A stretch of DNA of 26,996 bases from Paulinella micropora (taxonomy: Eukaryota; Cercozoa; Imbricatea; Euglyphida). How positions within the stretch are numbered: the first letter of the stretch is position 1; the number at the start of each line of letters is the position of its first letter. The translations under genes and the position numbers were made by a program. The stretch covers positions 275,365-302,360 of the forward strand of contig BJOX01000173.1 in NCBI GenBank assembly GCA_009731375.1. Direction: 5' to 3'. Positions 8,301-17,371 of this stretch are shown here, piece after piece. The notes beneath the pieces are model-generated. The model saw only the letters and a program-made list of their open reading frames with translations. It did not search any database and had not been told where the DNA came from.

Positions 8301-11079
8301 GGAGAGAAACTATTGCACAAGGCAAAGAGAGGCGTTGGCGGTAGTATGGGCCCTCAAGAGGCTCAGAGAGTATTTGTGGGGAGGACCTCAATTTACTGTC
8401 AGAACTGATCATCATAACCTGTTATGGTTGATGAATCATGAACAGACGGGACGGCTGGCGCGGTGGCAAGCGTTCTTGTCTTGTTTCGATTTTACAATGG
8501 TCCATCTACCGGGAAAGCGAAATGTGGTCGCTGATAGCCTCTCTAGGCTAGAGTTTAACTCAGAAGTATCGGCGTTGGTGTCCACGGTGGAGATGGAAGA
8601 CTTGTCCACTGACAAGGTGTATGAGGTCAGCCACATTGAGGCGATGGAGATGGCGAGTGGAGTCCGATATGACCGCACAGGTCTACGGTACAGTCCACAA
8701 GGCCCGGATCACGGGATATGTTGTGAGCTACATACCCAGGAGGACGCTGAGTGGTCCTATGAGGTATATGAGAATGCGAAGGCGAACATAAGAGAGGAAG
8801 AGGAGACGCAGGAAGTTTATGCGGAGCCTCCTCAAGAGCGGAGAAGTGACCTAGACGATGACCCGGAAAGAATCGGGGTACGGCTAGAAGATGGTACTAT
8901 CCATATAGCCTCGCCTACCGCATGGAGGCAACAACAGGCTCAAGATCCGGAGTTTAAAGAACTGATACAGTTATATCAGAACCCGGATGAGCTACGGATG
9001 ACGAAAGCGATCAAAGATCAGATGAAGGAGATGGGATGGAGAGATGGTCTACTGTGGTACAAGGGCCTTCACGGTCGCTATGCGTCACAGCCGGACAAAT
9101 GGACCCTTTGGGTACCGGAGAGTCTGAGACGATTTATATTTGTCGCAGCCCACAATTGCCCACTTTTGGCGCATCCGGGTCGACAACGAACTCATATGTT
9201 CGTAGCGAGGCGATTCTGGTGGAAGAAGATGAAGGAGGAGATAGATCAGGCGGTGGATGCATGCATCCCGTGCAAGATAAACAAAACACCACTGAAGGCA
9301 AATTTCGGCCTGATTGGCGAATTTCCTCTTCATGCGGGGATGTTTGAGTTTATACACATTGATCATGTGGGACCTTTCCCAGAATCGAAGGATGGTTACA
9401 AATACCTCCTTACGGCTATTGACAGAGCCACCAACTATGTGTGGATCATCCCTGTCAAAGACGTTACCGGCAAGACGACGGCCGAGGCGCTGATCGATAG
9501 GATCATCTCACAGATCGGAGTACCAAGAAAGATATGTTCTGATCGAGGCTCGGACTTTAATAACGAGGTCATCGACAAACTATCTAAGTATTACGGGATG
9601 AAATGGCAATATGTTACTGCCTATAACCCGCGAGCAAATGGGAAAATCGAGCGGGTACACAGACCCCTCAAAGCCTCGCTAAAGATGTATTGCACGAAGA
9701 AGGAGAATCAAAGAGCATGGGTCGAGGCAGCACCATCATTTGCGTTTGCAATGAACTGTCTACCCTCTACGGCGTTAGGAGGCTCGAAGAGCTCAATCTC
9801 GCCATATCAGTTAGTATATGGGCGTGAGCCTGATATCCCGACTTCGCTCCTTCACCCAAAAGACACTTGGGCGGATGCGGATGAGTTGTTTGGGATGAGA
9901 CTTAGAGTGAAGATGGAGGCGGAACAAATAGTCAGGGCGCATAGAGAGGCGGAGCGCCGAAAGACTGATGCTGAAGGGGTGCGACAAGCGCACTTGGATC
10001 AGATCAAGTTCCAGGTCGGGGATATTGTACTATTGTACCATCCTCAAGTCCCGAAGGGAGTCAGCTCTAAGCTGTTCACTCACTGGAAAGGACCTTATCA
10101 GATTATGGAACAGACGGGACCTCTGAATTACAAGATCAGGGGTAGAGGGAAGGTGCAAATTGTGAATGTAAGAAGGCTGATTAAGTATGATCCCTTCTTA
10201 CTGGAAGATGAATCCGTTGAGGAGGCGTTAAAACGGATGAAGGATGATTTCAAAGAGGTGCCGCCCATCCACAAGGAGGCTGGCATAGACCAAGACGATG
10301 CTTATCGGGCACCGATAGCTGAGAAGGAGGAGAGTGAGGTGGACAGCAAGGAGAAGACTGACCGCATAAGCGCGGTGGGGACTCAGTCCAAGTCTCCGCG
10401 AGAGCATAGCGGAAAGAAGGAGAAGATCACAGAGGCGCAGCTAAGGAGAGCGCGGAATGATCTTATCAACGACCAACCGAGGAAGGCGATGAGGTCGATG
10501 AGATCAAAGGACGTCCACCAGGAGGAGGAGGGGACGGACACTGACCCAAACGCGGGCAACGTTGAGATTGTCCATGAGCGATGGAAGGAAGGCGATGCGA
10601 TAGCAACCATCGCATGGGTGAAAAATGTTTTCTATCTGATGAGACCAGCGGAACAACATGTCGCTGATGACACTCTCTCAGACTTATACTTGATGCGGGT
10701 CGTGGCGGTCCCACGACAGATGCGTGTCACACGGACACTCAAAATATCATCAGCCGCAAAGATAGTACAACCGATACTCCAGTTCTGGAGAAGTATGGAC
10801 CCGGTTGAGGATCCAAAGGCAAGACATTATCTGCCAGTATATAAAGACGCAAAAAGTCTCGAGACATGGGATGATACAATTACTCCCAGAGACAAGGATT
10901 ACACTGCGTGGACCATTCAGACACTGCCAAGAGGAGTGCTTGATGTCCCTTTTGAATTATCGTTGGGCGGAATCCCTAATAAGATCTGGGACATTCTCGA
11001 ACAGTCAAAGTTCGATCTGACTTTTGTTGGTGGTCCTCCACCAGGCAAAGAAATCCGCGCCAGACGACGAAGGCAGTGA
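5266..11079 (+). CDS. pol: Pol polyprotein: protease, reverse transcriptase, RNase H, integrase
   Basis: The frame is open from directly after the gag UGA. It lacks an ATG near its start (the first is about 5446), which favours translation as a Gag-Pol fusion. Residues are numbered from GTG 5299. A coiled coil lies at ~122-155. A retropepsin-like region at ~165-272 has D179-T180-M181 where D-T/S-G is expected, then a typical ILLSYDQL..GAVID segment. A ~370-residue spacer follows. RT (~645-865) has D737 and Y-I-D817-D818. RNase H (~963-1087) has D969, E1011, D1037 and D1079. The integrase zinc domain has H1285, H1292, C1322 and C1325; its core has D1355, D1415 and E1451 (D-x59-D-x35-E). The GPY motif is at 1598-1600. 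Some 280 unassigned residues follow, ending in a basic RARRRRQ tail. No chromodomain is evident. It copies element RNA into DNA and integrates it. Confidence 0.95.
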   Translation: MEGEEERKEKTVKFNPKVTVLSNAVVQTGPTLPLCENKDVGTQRLQPQGSLIPVHTARLPMITDANRKARLAMEARRPMADVSPRPSKQPRTDSMSTVAAGGEQKDNVCTQVPQDNVAQIVNAPVPQNNKNVNEVKQEEKKEELKNLETRLQNLERKVLVLAANIHRPDALCYTELYCETLKTILKVGNDTMANINIVGRKFFNRYRDWVDGNMKKSTGTLKGVSSRTDITGIITLTFKLKSARVYRMDLYVVPGYHGSILLSYDQLATMGAVIDCAARRVIYGVKRGEENDIDPFNATDSYEAYELSLATDHKKMAIAHEALEVYVHPHVVRPDELSWTDNWESQVCTVTVPTCHWDKKSIDDLIEKRKEEIICVAQRSPSLARFAEGVGTDVHITNGYCFHAKVGEEKREAFVPRRTGRIPDTPPETIKSFITDFWGDEPTWPRSLSEVKKCLRTLFENNKPYTIILPYNEKAIWAQEIRDRLIDHPIPVPSRKQQLVVACRMGTREQSSAYKRKLRDLDKLKLIPQAFTCFDGFYTRKAPLQYARLIDMLVELGKDDEPDTVTYEKTGLDDVSEEDLGLEEDREPLKQHKQMSDEDFQEAARKILEEGVGTEKEKELLKAKLEANKEIFDPPHAGGVKPEDFTAVIYKIPGAEPSPAPRRANLSIHEAKIAEELARQLLNEDFIERSTSSIVSQPRIVPKPGGEWRLTVNYARVNKVLEEERNPLPTLEEGRRVLRNAKFYSVIDLKNGFWQIPLEEKSRWLTAFVVGMEIYQWKVLPMGLKQAPGLFQKAMQKMLSSQYDDLSDGGFMRRRGQKAGEYAFCYIDDIIVYSNTMEEHIDHLSDIFRRIGAFGLKCNLKKCQLAKTSVTYLGYEISHNRVSISKEKREEIMNRPIPKNRTELHSFLAMAQYYSQFIPDWGATRAKVEKMIDFGDFEKWDEEALQAFHALKDLIYKDPKDGGLVLTMPDFTKQFVVDTDASKFAIGAVLQQEDEEKKLRPIMFISRKLCAAERNYCTRQREALAVVWALKRLREYLWGGPQFTVRTDHHNLLWLMNHEQTGRLARWQAFLSCFDFTMVHLPGKRNVVADSLSRLEFNSEVSALVSTVEMEDLSTDKVYEVSHIEAMEMASGVRYDRTGLRYSPQGPDHGICCELHTQEDAEWSYEVYENAKANIREEEETQEVYAEPPQERRSDLDDDPERIGVRLEDGTIHIASPTAWRQQQAQDPEFKELIQLYQNPDELRMTKAIKDQMKEMGWRDGLLWYKGLHGRYASQPDKWTLWVPESLRRFIFVAAHNCPLLAHPGRQRTHMFVARRFWWKKMKEEIDQAVDACIPCKINKTPLKANFGLIGEFPLHAGMFEFIHIDHVGPFPESKDGYKYLLTAIDRATNYVWIIPVKDVTGKTTAEALIDRIISQIGVPRKICSDRGSDFNNEVIDKLSKYYGMKWQYVTAYNPRANGKIERVHRPLKASLKMYCTKKENQRAWVEAAPSFAFAMNCLPSTALGGSKSSISPYQLVYGREPDIPTSLLHPKDTWADADELFGMRLRVKMEAEQIVRAHREAERRKTDAEGVRQAHLDQIKFQVGDIVLLYHPQVPKGVSSKLFTHWKGPYQIMEQTGPLNYKIRGRGKVQIVNVRRLIKYDPFLLEDESVEEALKRMKDDFKEVPPIHKEAGIDQDDAYRAPIAEKEESEVDSKEKTDRISAVGTQSKSPREHSGKKEKITEAQLRRARNDLINDQPRKAMRSMRSKDVHQEEEGTDTDPNAGNVEIVHERWKEGDAIATIAWVKNVFYLMRPAEQHVADDTLSDLYLMRVVAVPRQMRVTRTLKISSAAKIVQPILQFWRSMDPVEDPKARHYLPVYKDAKSLETWDDTITPRDKDYTAWTIQTLPRGVLDVPFELSLGGIPNKIWDILEQSKFDLTFVGGPPPGKEIRARRRRQ

Positions 11080-11926
11080 CAAAGAAACTATTTTTCTTTA
11101 TGCGTCTCAAATAAACTGATTGATTGCCCACGGCGTATCATGATTTGATCATGCATCATCAGTTATCAATATGAATATTAAAAAGACTCAGTGATATAAC
11201 TTGGCATTCGATCGCAACATACGAGTGCGAAAGGTCGATCGACGATGATACTACACCGTATACGGGGATCGCTAGTGTATTGAGCGATGGTGTTCCCGGG
11301 TATGACCCTTTCCAAGTCCTGGGATGATGTTCTCGAAAATGAAATGTTCTCTGAAACTTTCATTAAATTATTTTTTACGATAGATTATATACTGTCGTAC
11401 CTGAGCACGGTCAATCTCTACTTGTGTCGGTATATCGCAGGGTCGGGTACATACACCTCGACTTCGGATATAGCTATTAGGACTGGCCCCCTAATACTAT
11501 ATCATAGGATATCCGCCTTATACAAGGGTATGTCATTAAAAAAGACAATGTACTTACGATCTCCCTGTGAATAATAATAATAATAATGATAATGATAAGA
11601 AGAAGAAGGAGATCAAAGGGGGAATCGTACTACAGCACCACGTTGCTTGTATTTTTTATTAATTGTACGTTTGTTCTTGACATACTGCAGAAAAAAAGAA
11701 AAAAAAGAAAAGAAAAGAAATTGAGGGGAAGGAGTTCAAAATTTACAAGAAAGGCTAGAGAATCCGCTTTGACGTGCCGCATGAGGATATATTTATCGTC
11801 TTTTAGCGTCTATCCGTGGGTCGATGCGCTGTGTGGCATGACTCCATAGCGCATACTATTTGCAGAAAGAAATCAGAAGGTGTATGACGAAAATGCTATT
11901 TCCGTCATAAAATCGGGAGGGGGTAC
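11080..11926 (+). other. Retrotransposon 3' untranslated region
   Basis: These 847 bp between the pol stop and the 3' LTR are AT-rich and hold no supported gene. An AATAAA word lies near 11109, just after pol. An AAT/GAT microsatellite runs at about 11572-11608. No envelope or chromodomain-like frame is present. The conserved role, if any, is unknown. Confidence 0.7.
11915..11926 (+). promoter_or_regulatory. Polypurine tract (plus-strand primer site)
   Basis: The tract GGGAGGGGG, followed by TAC, sits directly against the TG start of the 3' LTR. This is the position and composition expected for the RNase H-resistant primer of plus-strand DNA synthesis. Confidence 0.8.
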
Positions 11927-12163
11927 TGTAGGCATCACCCCCCGGATAGCCGGTAAAAAATACTTTTTCCTGGTGACAGGTGCACCAGCTTGTTTTTCAG
12001 TATTATTTGTCCGGATTGGACCTGATGCTATTTTATTCCTGGTCTGTTGCAGTTTTCCTTTTTAGCTTCACTGAGCCAATACAACGAGACATCATTCTCA
12101 TTCTTGAGGACTGTGTTTGGTTGTATTACTGATTTTTTACGAGCTATCGTTGGGAGCATTATA
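11927..12163 (+). repeat. 3' LTR
   Basis: This 237-bp repeat matches 1546-1782 with nine substitutions and no indel (about 96.2% identity). Most differences are C-to-T or G-to-A in this copy, and the terminal CA has become TA. Host repeat sequence resumes at 12164. Confidence 0.95.
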
Positions 12164-12168
12164 TTTTT
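12164..12168. repeat. Target-site duplication, right copy (TTTTT)
   Basis: Five T follow the 3' LTR and match 1541-1545. They are followed by TGCGGAAACGCAAC, the start of the host tandem repeat unit interrupted by the insertion. Confidence 0.7.
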
Positions 12169-12900
12169 TGCGGAAACGCAACATTGTTGCTATGAATTCC
12201 ACTTGGAAAAACTGGCAGCACTGTTATGGAAAAAAGTTTTTGAAACTTTCGCTAGTCTCTAGAGTCTGTGGTGGTAAAAATAAAAAACGCTTTAGGACTG
12301 GCGATCGCCTTCTACGTTTTTTCCTAATCTAGCTGATAAGCTAATTCTATACTAGCTAGGTTAGCTATAAATCGTATAGACGGGCGATCCACTGTCCTCT
12401 GTCATATTATCGTTTCTAAAAGTATATCATAACAATATGTTTCCGTCCGTCTGTGGTAAGTTCACGGAAACATAGCCACTTTTTCAGCGGCGGGGCCGGC
12501 CTGAAGATCACGGGAAGAATTTTTGGAAGGGCCGGCCTGTCTTTTTGCGGAAACACAACCTTTTTTCGCTATGAATTTCACTTGGAAGAAATTGGGCCGC
12601 TCGGTTTTTCTATGGAAAAGAAGAAAAAAAAAAATTATTATTGACTACGTAGTATTAATAATTACGTTAAAAAAAAAATCGCTCAAAAAAAAAAAAAAAA
12701 AAAAAAAAATTAAAATTTTCACTTGGTAGTTTTTTGTGATAAAAATAAAAACGCTTTGGGACGGGCGATCCCCTTGTGTGTTTTTTTGTATTATGCTAGT
12801 ATTTCTATGGTAGCTATAGACAGATAGACGGGTCTATGGTAGCTATAGACAGACGGGCGATCCCCTGTCATATTCTTTCTCGTTCTCGTTTATAAGGGAT
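12164..12900 (+). repeat. Right part of the ~0.4-0.5 kb tandem repeat array
   Basis: Two more units of the array seen at 604-1545 follow the element, roughly 12164-12540 and 12541-12900. The same ordered landmarks occur: GCGGAAAC.CAAC, GAATTCCACTTGGAAAAAC, GGTAAAAATAAAAA, GGGCGATCC. GCGATC words at 12299 and 12762 are 463 bp apart. The last unit is degenerate and is interrupted by an A-rich tract at about 12668-12710. No gene is supported. Confidence 0.8.
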
Positions 12901-13046
12901 AAAGGGTATTCGAACGAAAATATTGGCAAGGTTTCCACTCCCCGTGAAGTTCACAGGGTCTGACTACGCAAAAATTTGTCGGCAGCTAAGAGATTTTAGC
13001 TAGATTTTCTACTTCCCTTTCTTCTTTTCTTTGTCTCTCTCTCTCA
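12901..13046. other. Short unique stretch with no feature seen
   Basis: This is the transition from the tandem array into pyrimidine-rich DNA. No frame, RNA gene or repeat is supported. Confidence 0.5.
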
Positions 13047-13280
13047 CTTCCTTTTTTATATTCTTTCTTGCATCTATTCCTTCTTTCCAATCCCGTTATC
13101 CTTTTCTCTCTTTCCCTTCCTTTCTTCCTTCGACTTCGAATTCCTTTCATCGTCTACCCATCTCTCTTCCTTTTTTATATTCTTTCTTGCACTATTCCTT
13201 CTTTCCAATGCCGTTATCCTTTTCTCTCTTTCCCTTCTTTTCTTCTTCGACTTCGAATTCCTTTCATCGTCTACCCAGCT
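13047..13280 (+). repeat. 119-bp tandem duplication in a pyrimidine tract
   Basis: A block starting CTTCCTTTTTTATATTCTTT and ending about ATCGTCTACCCA occurs at 13047-13165 and again at 13166-13280. The copies differ by small indels and a few substitutions. The strand is almost entirely pyrimidine. Open frames across it are low-complexity and not supported as genes. Confidence 0.85.
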
Positions 13281-13293
13281 CCTTCTCCCTCCT

Positions 13294-13334
<41 letters not shown>

Positions 13335-13560
13335 TTTCTCCCTCGTTTCCTCATTCTCATTCAATGGCCATTTCCTCTCTCGACTTACCGTGCTTTATGG
13401 CTTGCTTTCCTTTTCTTTTTCGTTTCTTTCTGTTCTCAATGAATATATTTCTTTCTGTCTGTCTGTCTGTGTTATGTGTGTATGTGTGTGTGTCTGTGTG
13501 TGCCCATGCGTGTGTGTGTGTGTGTTTGTGTATGTGTGTGTATGTGTGTGTGTGAGAGAG

Positions 13561-13594
<34 letters not shown>

Positions 13595-13795
13595 ATGTGA
13601 GTGTGTGAGTGAGCGAGTACTAGTGAGTGAGTGAGTGAGTGAGTAAGGTGAGGTGAGGTGAATGTGATTATGAGTGAGTGAGTGAGTGAGTGAGTGAGCG
13701 AGTGAGTGAGTGAGCGAGCGAGTGAGTGAGCGAGTGAGTGAGTGAGCGAGCGAGTGAGTGAGTGAGCGAGCGAGCGAGTGAGTGAGTGAGTGAGT

Positions 13796-13797
<2 letters not shown>
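13281..13797 (+). repeat. CTTT, GT and GTGA microsatellites
   Basis: In order: CTTT repeats to about 13335; a short unique piece; CTGT and GT repeats from about 13455 to 13600; then GTGA/GCGA tetranucleotides from about 13600 to 13797. The GCGA variant recurs in small clusters, suggesting local slippage and copying. No gene is seen. Confidence 0.85.
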
Positions 13798-13844
<47 letters not shown>

Positions 13845-13859
13845 NNNNNNNNNNCCCCC
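13798..13859. other. Poly-C run with a 10-N assembly gap
   Basis: Forty-seven C, ten N and five C form this stretch. A fixed 10-N gap marks a join of unknown length, so distances across it are not reliable. Confidence 0.9.
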
Positions 13860-13899
13860 TGCATATGTATGAGTGAGTGAGCAAGTGAGCAAGTGAGTG

Positions 13900-14070
13900 A
13901 ACCCCCCCTTTTTGTATGTATGTATGTTTTTAGGTATGGATGTATGTATGCATTTATGTATGCATGCATGCATGTATGTATGCATGTATGTATGCATGCA
14001 TGTATGTATGTATGTATGTATATATATGCACACATGTATGTATGTATATGTATGTATGTATGTATGTATG

Positions 14071-14104
<34 letters not shown>

Positions 14105-14231
14105 TGTATGTACGTATGTATACATACGTATGTATGTATGTATGTATGTATGTATGTCCGTCCGTCTGTATGTCCGTATGTCTGTATGTCTGTATGTCTG
14201 TATGTCTGTACGTAGTATGTATGTATGTAAC

Positions 14232-14262
<31 letters not shown>

Positions 14263-14795
14263 TGTACGTACGTATGTATGTATGTATGTATGCATGTATG
14301 TATATATGTATGTACGTCTGTCTGTCTGTCTGTCTGTATGTCTGTCTGTCTGTATGCCTGTATGTATGTATGTATGTATGCATGTATGTATGTATGTACA
14401 TATATAGTGTGCATGTATCTATGTATGTTTGTATGTATGTATGTATGTATGTATGTATGTATATGTATATGCAATATTGCATGCATGCATGTATGTATGT
14501 ATGTATGTATGTATGTCTGTATGTATGTCTGTATGTATGTCTGTATGTCTGTATGTATGTATGTATGTATGTACGTCCGTTCGTCCGTCCGTCTGCCTAC
14601 GTCCGTCCGTCCGTCCGTCTGCCTGCCTGTCTGTCTGTCTGTCTGTCTGTCTGTATGTATGTATGTATGTAGGTATACGTATGTATGTACGTATGTATGT
14701 ATGCATGTATGTATGTATGTATGTATGTATGTACGTATGTACGTATGTATGTATTTATGTATATATGTATGTCTGTATGTATGCATGTATGTATA

Positions 14796-14831
<36 letters not shown>

Positions 14832-14876
14832 TGCATGTATATAGTGTGCATTTATGTGTGCATGTATGTATATATG

Positions 14877-14908
<32 letters not shown>

Positions 14909-15389
14909 TATGTATATGTAATATTCTATGTATGTATGTATGTATGTATGTACGTCCGTCCGTCCGTCTGCCTGTCTGTCTGTCTGTATGTATGTATGTA
15001 GGTATGTATTTATGTATGTATGTATGTATATATGTATATATGTATGTATGTATGCATGCATGTATGTATGTATGTATGTATGTATGTATGTATGTATGTA
15101 TGTATTTATGTACATATATAGTGTGCATGTATGTATGTATGTATGTATGTATGTATGTATGCATATGTAATATTTCATGCATGTATGTATGTGTGTATGT
15201 ATGTATGTATGTATGTATGTATGTATGTATGTAGGTATGTATGTAGGTATGTATGTATGTATGTATGTATGTACGTCCGTCCGTCTTTCCCTCTTTCCGT
15301 CTGTATGTCTGTATGTCTGTATGTCTGTATGTATGTGTGTATGCATGTATGTATGTATGTATGTATGTATGTGTGTGTGTGTATGTATG

Positions 15390-15425
<36 letters not shown>

Positions 15426-15780
15426 TATGTACGTATGTATGCATGCGTGTAATGAGATGTATGTATGTATGTGTGTATGATGTATGTATGTATATGTATG
15501 CATGCATGCATGTATATGTATGTATGTATGCATGTATGTATGTATGTATGTATAAGGGTGTGTATGTATGTATGTATGTATGTATGTATGTATACGTATG
15601 TGTGTACGTACGTACGTACGTCCGTCCGTCTGCCTGTCTGTCTGTTTGTATGTATGTATGTATGTATGTATGTATGCATATGTATGCATGCATATGTATA
15701 TGTATGTATATGCATGTATGTATGCATGCATGTATGTATGTATGTATGTATGCATCTATGTATGTGTGTATGCATGTCTG
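13900..15780 (+). repeat. ATGT tetranucleotide array with higher-order units
   Basis: ATGT repeats are punctuated by recurring words in a fixed order: TATATAGTGTGCAT (about 14403, 14840, 15116), then ATATGTAATATT or a close variant (about 14465, 14915, 15162), then ACGTCCGTCCGTC with CTGT repeats (about 14573, 14952, 15273, 15619). The last set is spaced 379, 321 and 346 bp. This is a higher-order tandem repeat of ~0.32-0.38 kb built from tetranucleotides. Both strands read open over long spans only because the 4-bp unit lacks stops in most phases. No gene is supported. Confidence 0.85.
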
Positions 15781-15808
15781 TATCTATCTATCTATCTATC
15801 TATCTATC

Positions 15809-15868
<60 letters not shown>

Positions 15869-16153
15869 CTGCATGTATGCATGTATGTATGTATGTATGT
15901 ATGTACGTTTGTATGTACGTATTGTATGTATGTTTGTATGTATGCATATATGTCCTTCTGTCTGTATGTTTGTCTGTCTGTCTATCTCTCCTTTTTTCGT
16001 TCCCACACAAAAAATACTTTTTGATTCCACTTACGCACTGTGTGTGTGTGTGTGTGTCACTGTGTGTGTCTGCCTGTCTGTCTTTCTCTTTGTCTGTCTC
16101 TCTGTCTGTCCGTCTGTCTGTCTCTCGTCTGTCTGTCTGTCTGTCTGTCTGTG

Positions 16154-16184
<31 letters not shown>

Positions 16185-16320
16185 CCTGTCTGTCTGTCTG
16201 TCTGCCTGTCTGTCTATCTGTGTGTGTGTGTGCGTGTGTGTGTATGTGTTTGTGTGTGTGTGTGTCTGTCTGTCTGTCTGTCTCGCTGTCTGCCTGTCTG
16301 TGTGCGTGTGTGTGTGTGTA
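15781..16320 (+). repeat. ATCT, CTGT and GT repeats
   Basis: ATCT repeats run at about 15781-15867. A mixed ATGT/CTGT stretch follows to about 15990. A short unique piece, about 15990-16040, is flanked by GT and CTGT/CTGC repeats to 16320. No gene is seen. Confidence 0.85.
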
Positions 16321-16330
16321 CCTATGTATG

Positions 16331-16362
<32 letters not shown>

Positions 16363-17338
16363 TGTATGTATTTATGTACATATGTATGTATGTATGTATG
16401 TATGTATGCACATATGTATGTATGTCTAGTATGTATGTATGTATGTAGTATGTATGTATGTATGTATGTATGTATGTATGTATGTATGTATGCATGCATG
16501 CATGCATGCAGGCATGCATGCAAGTACTCATGCATGCATGTATGTGTATGTATGTATGTATGCATGTATGCATGTATGCATGTATGCATGTATGTATGTA
16601 TGTATGCATGCATGCATGCATGCATGCATGCATGCATGCATGCATGTATGTATGTAATGTATGTATGTATATATATGTATGTATGCATGCATGCAGGCAT
16701 GCAGGCATGCATGCATGTATGTATGTATGTATGTATGTATGTATGTATGTATATATGTATGCATGCATGCATGCAATGATGTATGTATGTATGTATGTAT
16801 GTATGTATGTATGTATGTATATATATGTGTGTATATGTGTATGTATGTGTGTGTGTGTATGTATGTATGTATGTATGTATGTATGTATATATATGTACGT
16901 ACGTATGTATGTATGTATGTATGTAGGTATGTAGGTATGTAGGTATGTATGTATGTATGTATGTATGTATGTGTGTATGCATGTATGTGTGTATGCATGT
17001 ATGTATGTATATATGTATGTATGTATGTATGTAAGTATGTATGTATGTAGGTGTGTATGCATGCATGTATGCATGCATCCATGCATGCATGCATGTATGT
17101 ATGTATGTATGTATGTATGTCTGTATGTATGTATGCATGCATGCATGCATGCATGCATGTATGTATGTATGTATGTATGTATGTATGTATGTATGTATGT
17201 ATGTGTGTATGTATGTATGTATGTATGTATGTATGCATGTATGCATGTATGTATGTATGTATGTATGTATGTGTATGTATGTATGTATGTATGTATGTAT
17301 GCATGTATGTATGTATGTATGTATGTATGGATGTATGC

Positions 17339-17371
<33 letters not shown>

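Larger units (their letters stand above)
1546..12163 (+). mobile_element. Complete LTR retrotransposon, Ty3/gypsy (Metaviridae) type
   Basis: The element is 10,618 bp long. It has two 237-bp LTRs beginning TGTAGG, a candidate primer binding site just after the 5' LTR, a gag frame, a pol frame, and a G-rich polypurine tract just before the 3' LTR. A TTTTT target-site duplication flanks it. The order protease, RT, RNase H, integrase, with integrase last, together with the YIDD, HHCC, D-D-35-E and GPY motifs, places it in Ty3/gypsy rather than Ty1/copia. No envelope-like frame follows pol. The LTRs are short, while the leaders and proteins are unusually long. Both long frames are intact, but the LTRs differ at 9 of 237 sites, so the copy is not brand new. 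It is inserted inside a tandem repeat array. Confidence 0.96.

Noticed and set aside
11287-11849. Open frames after pol as a possible env gene
   Set aside because: They are under 100 codons, with no signal peptide followed by a transmembrane anchor, and low complexity at the 3' end.
13798-13859. Poly-C tract as a biological G-quadruplex element
   Set aside because: It flanks a 10-N gap and is most likely an assembly or sequencing artefact.
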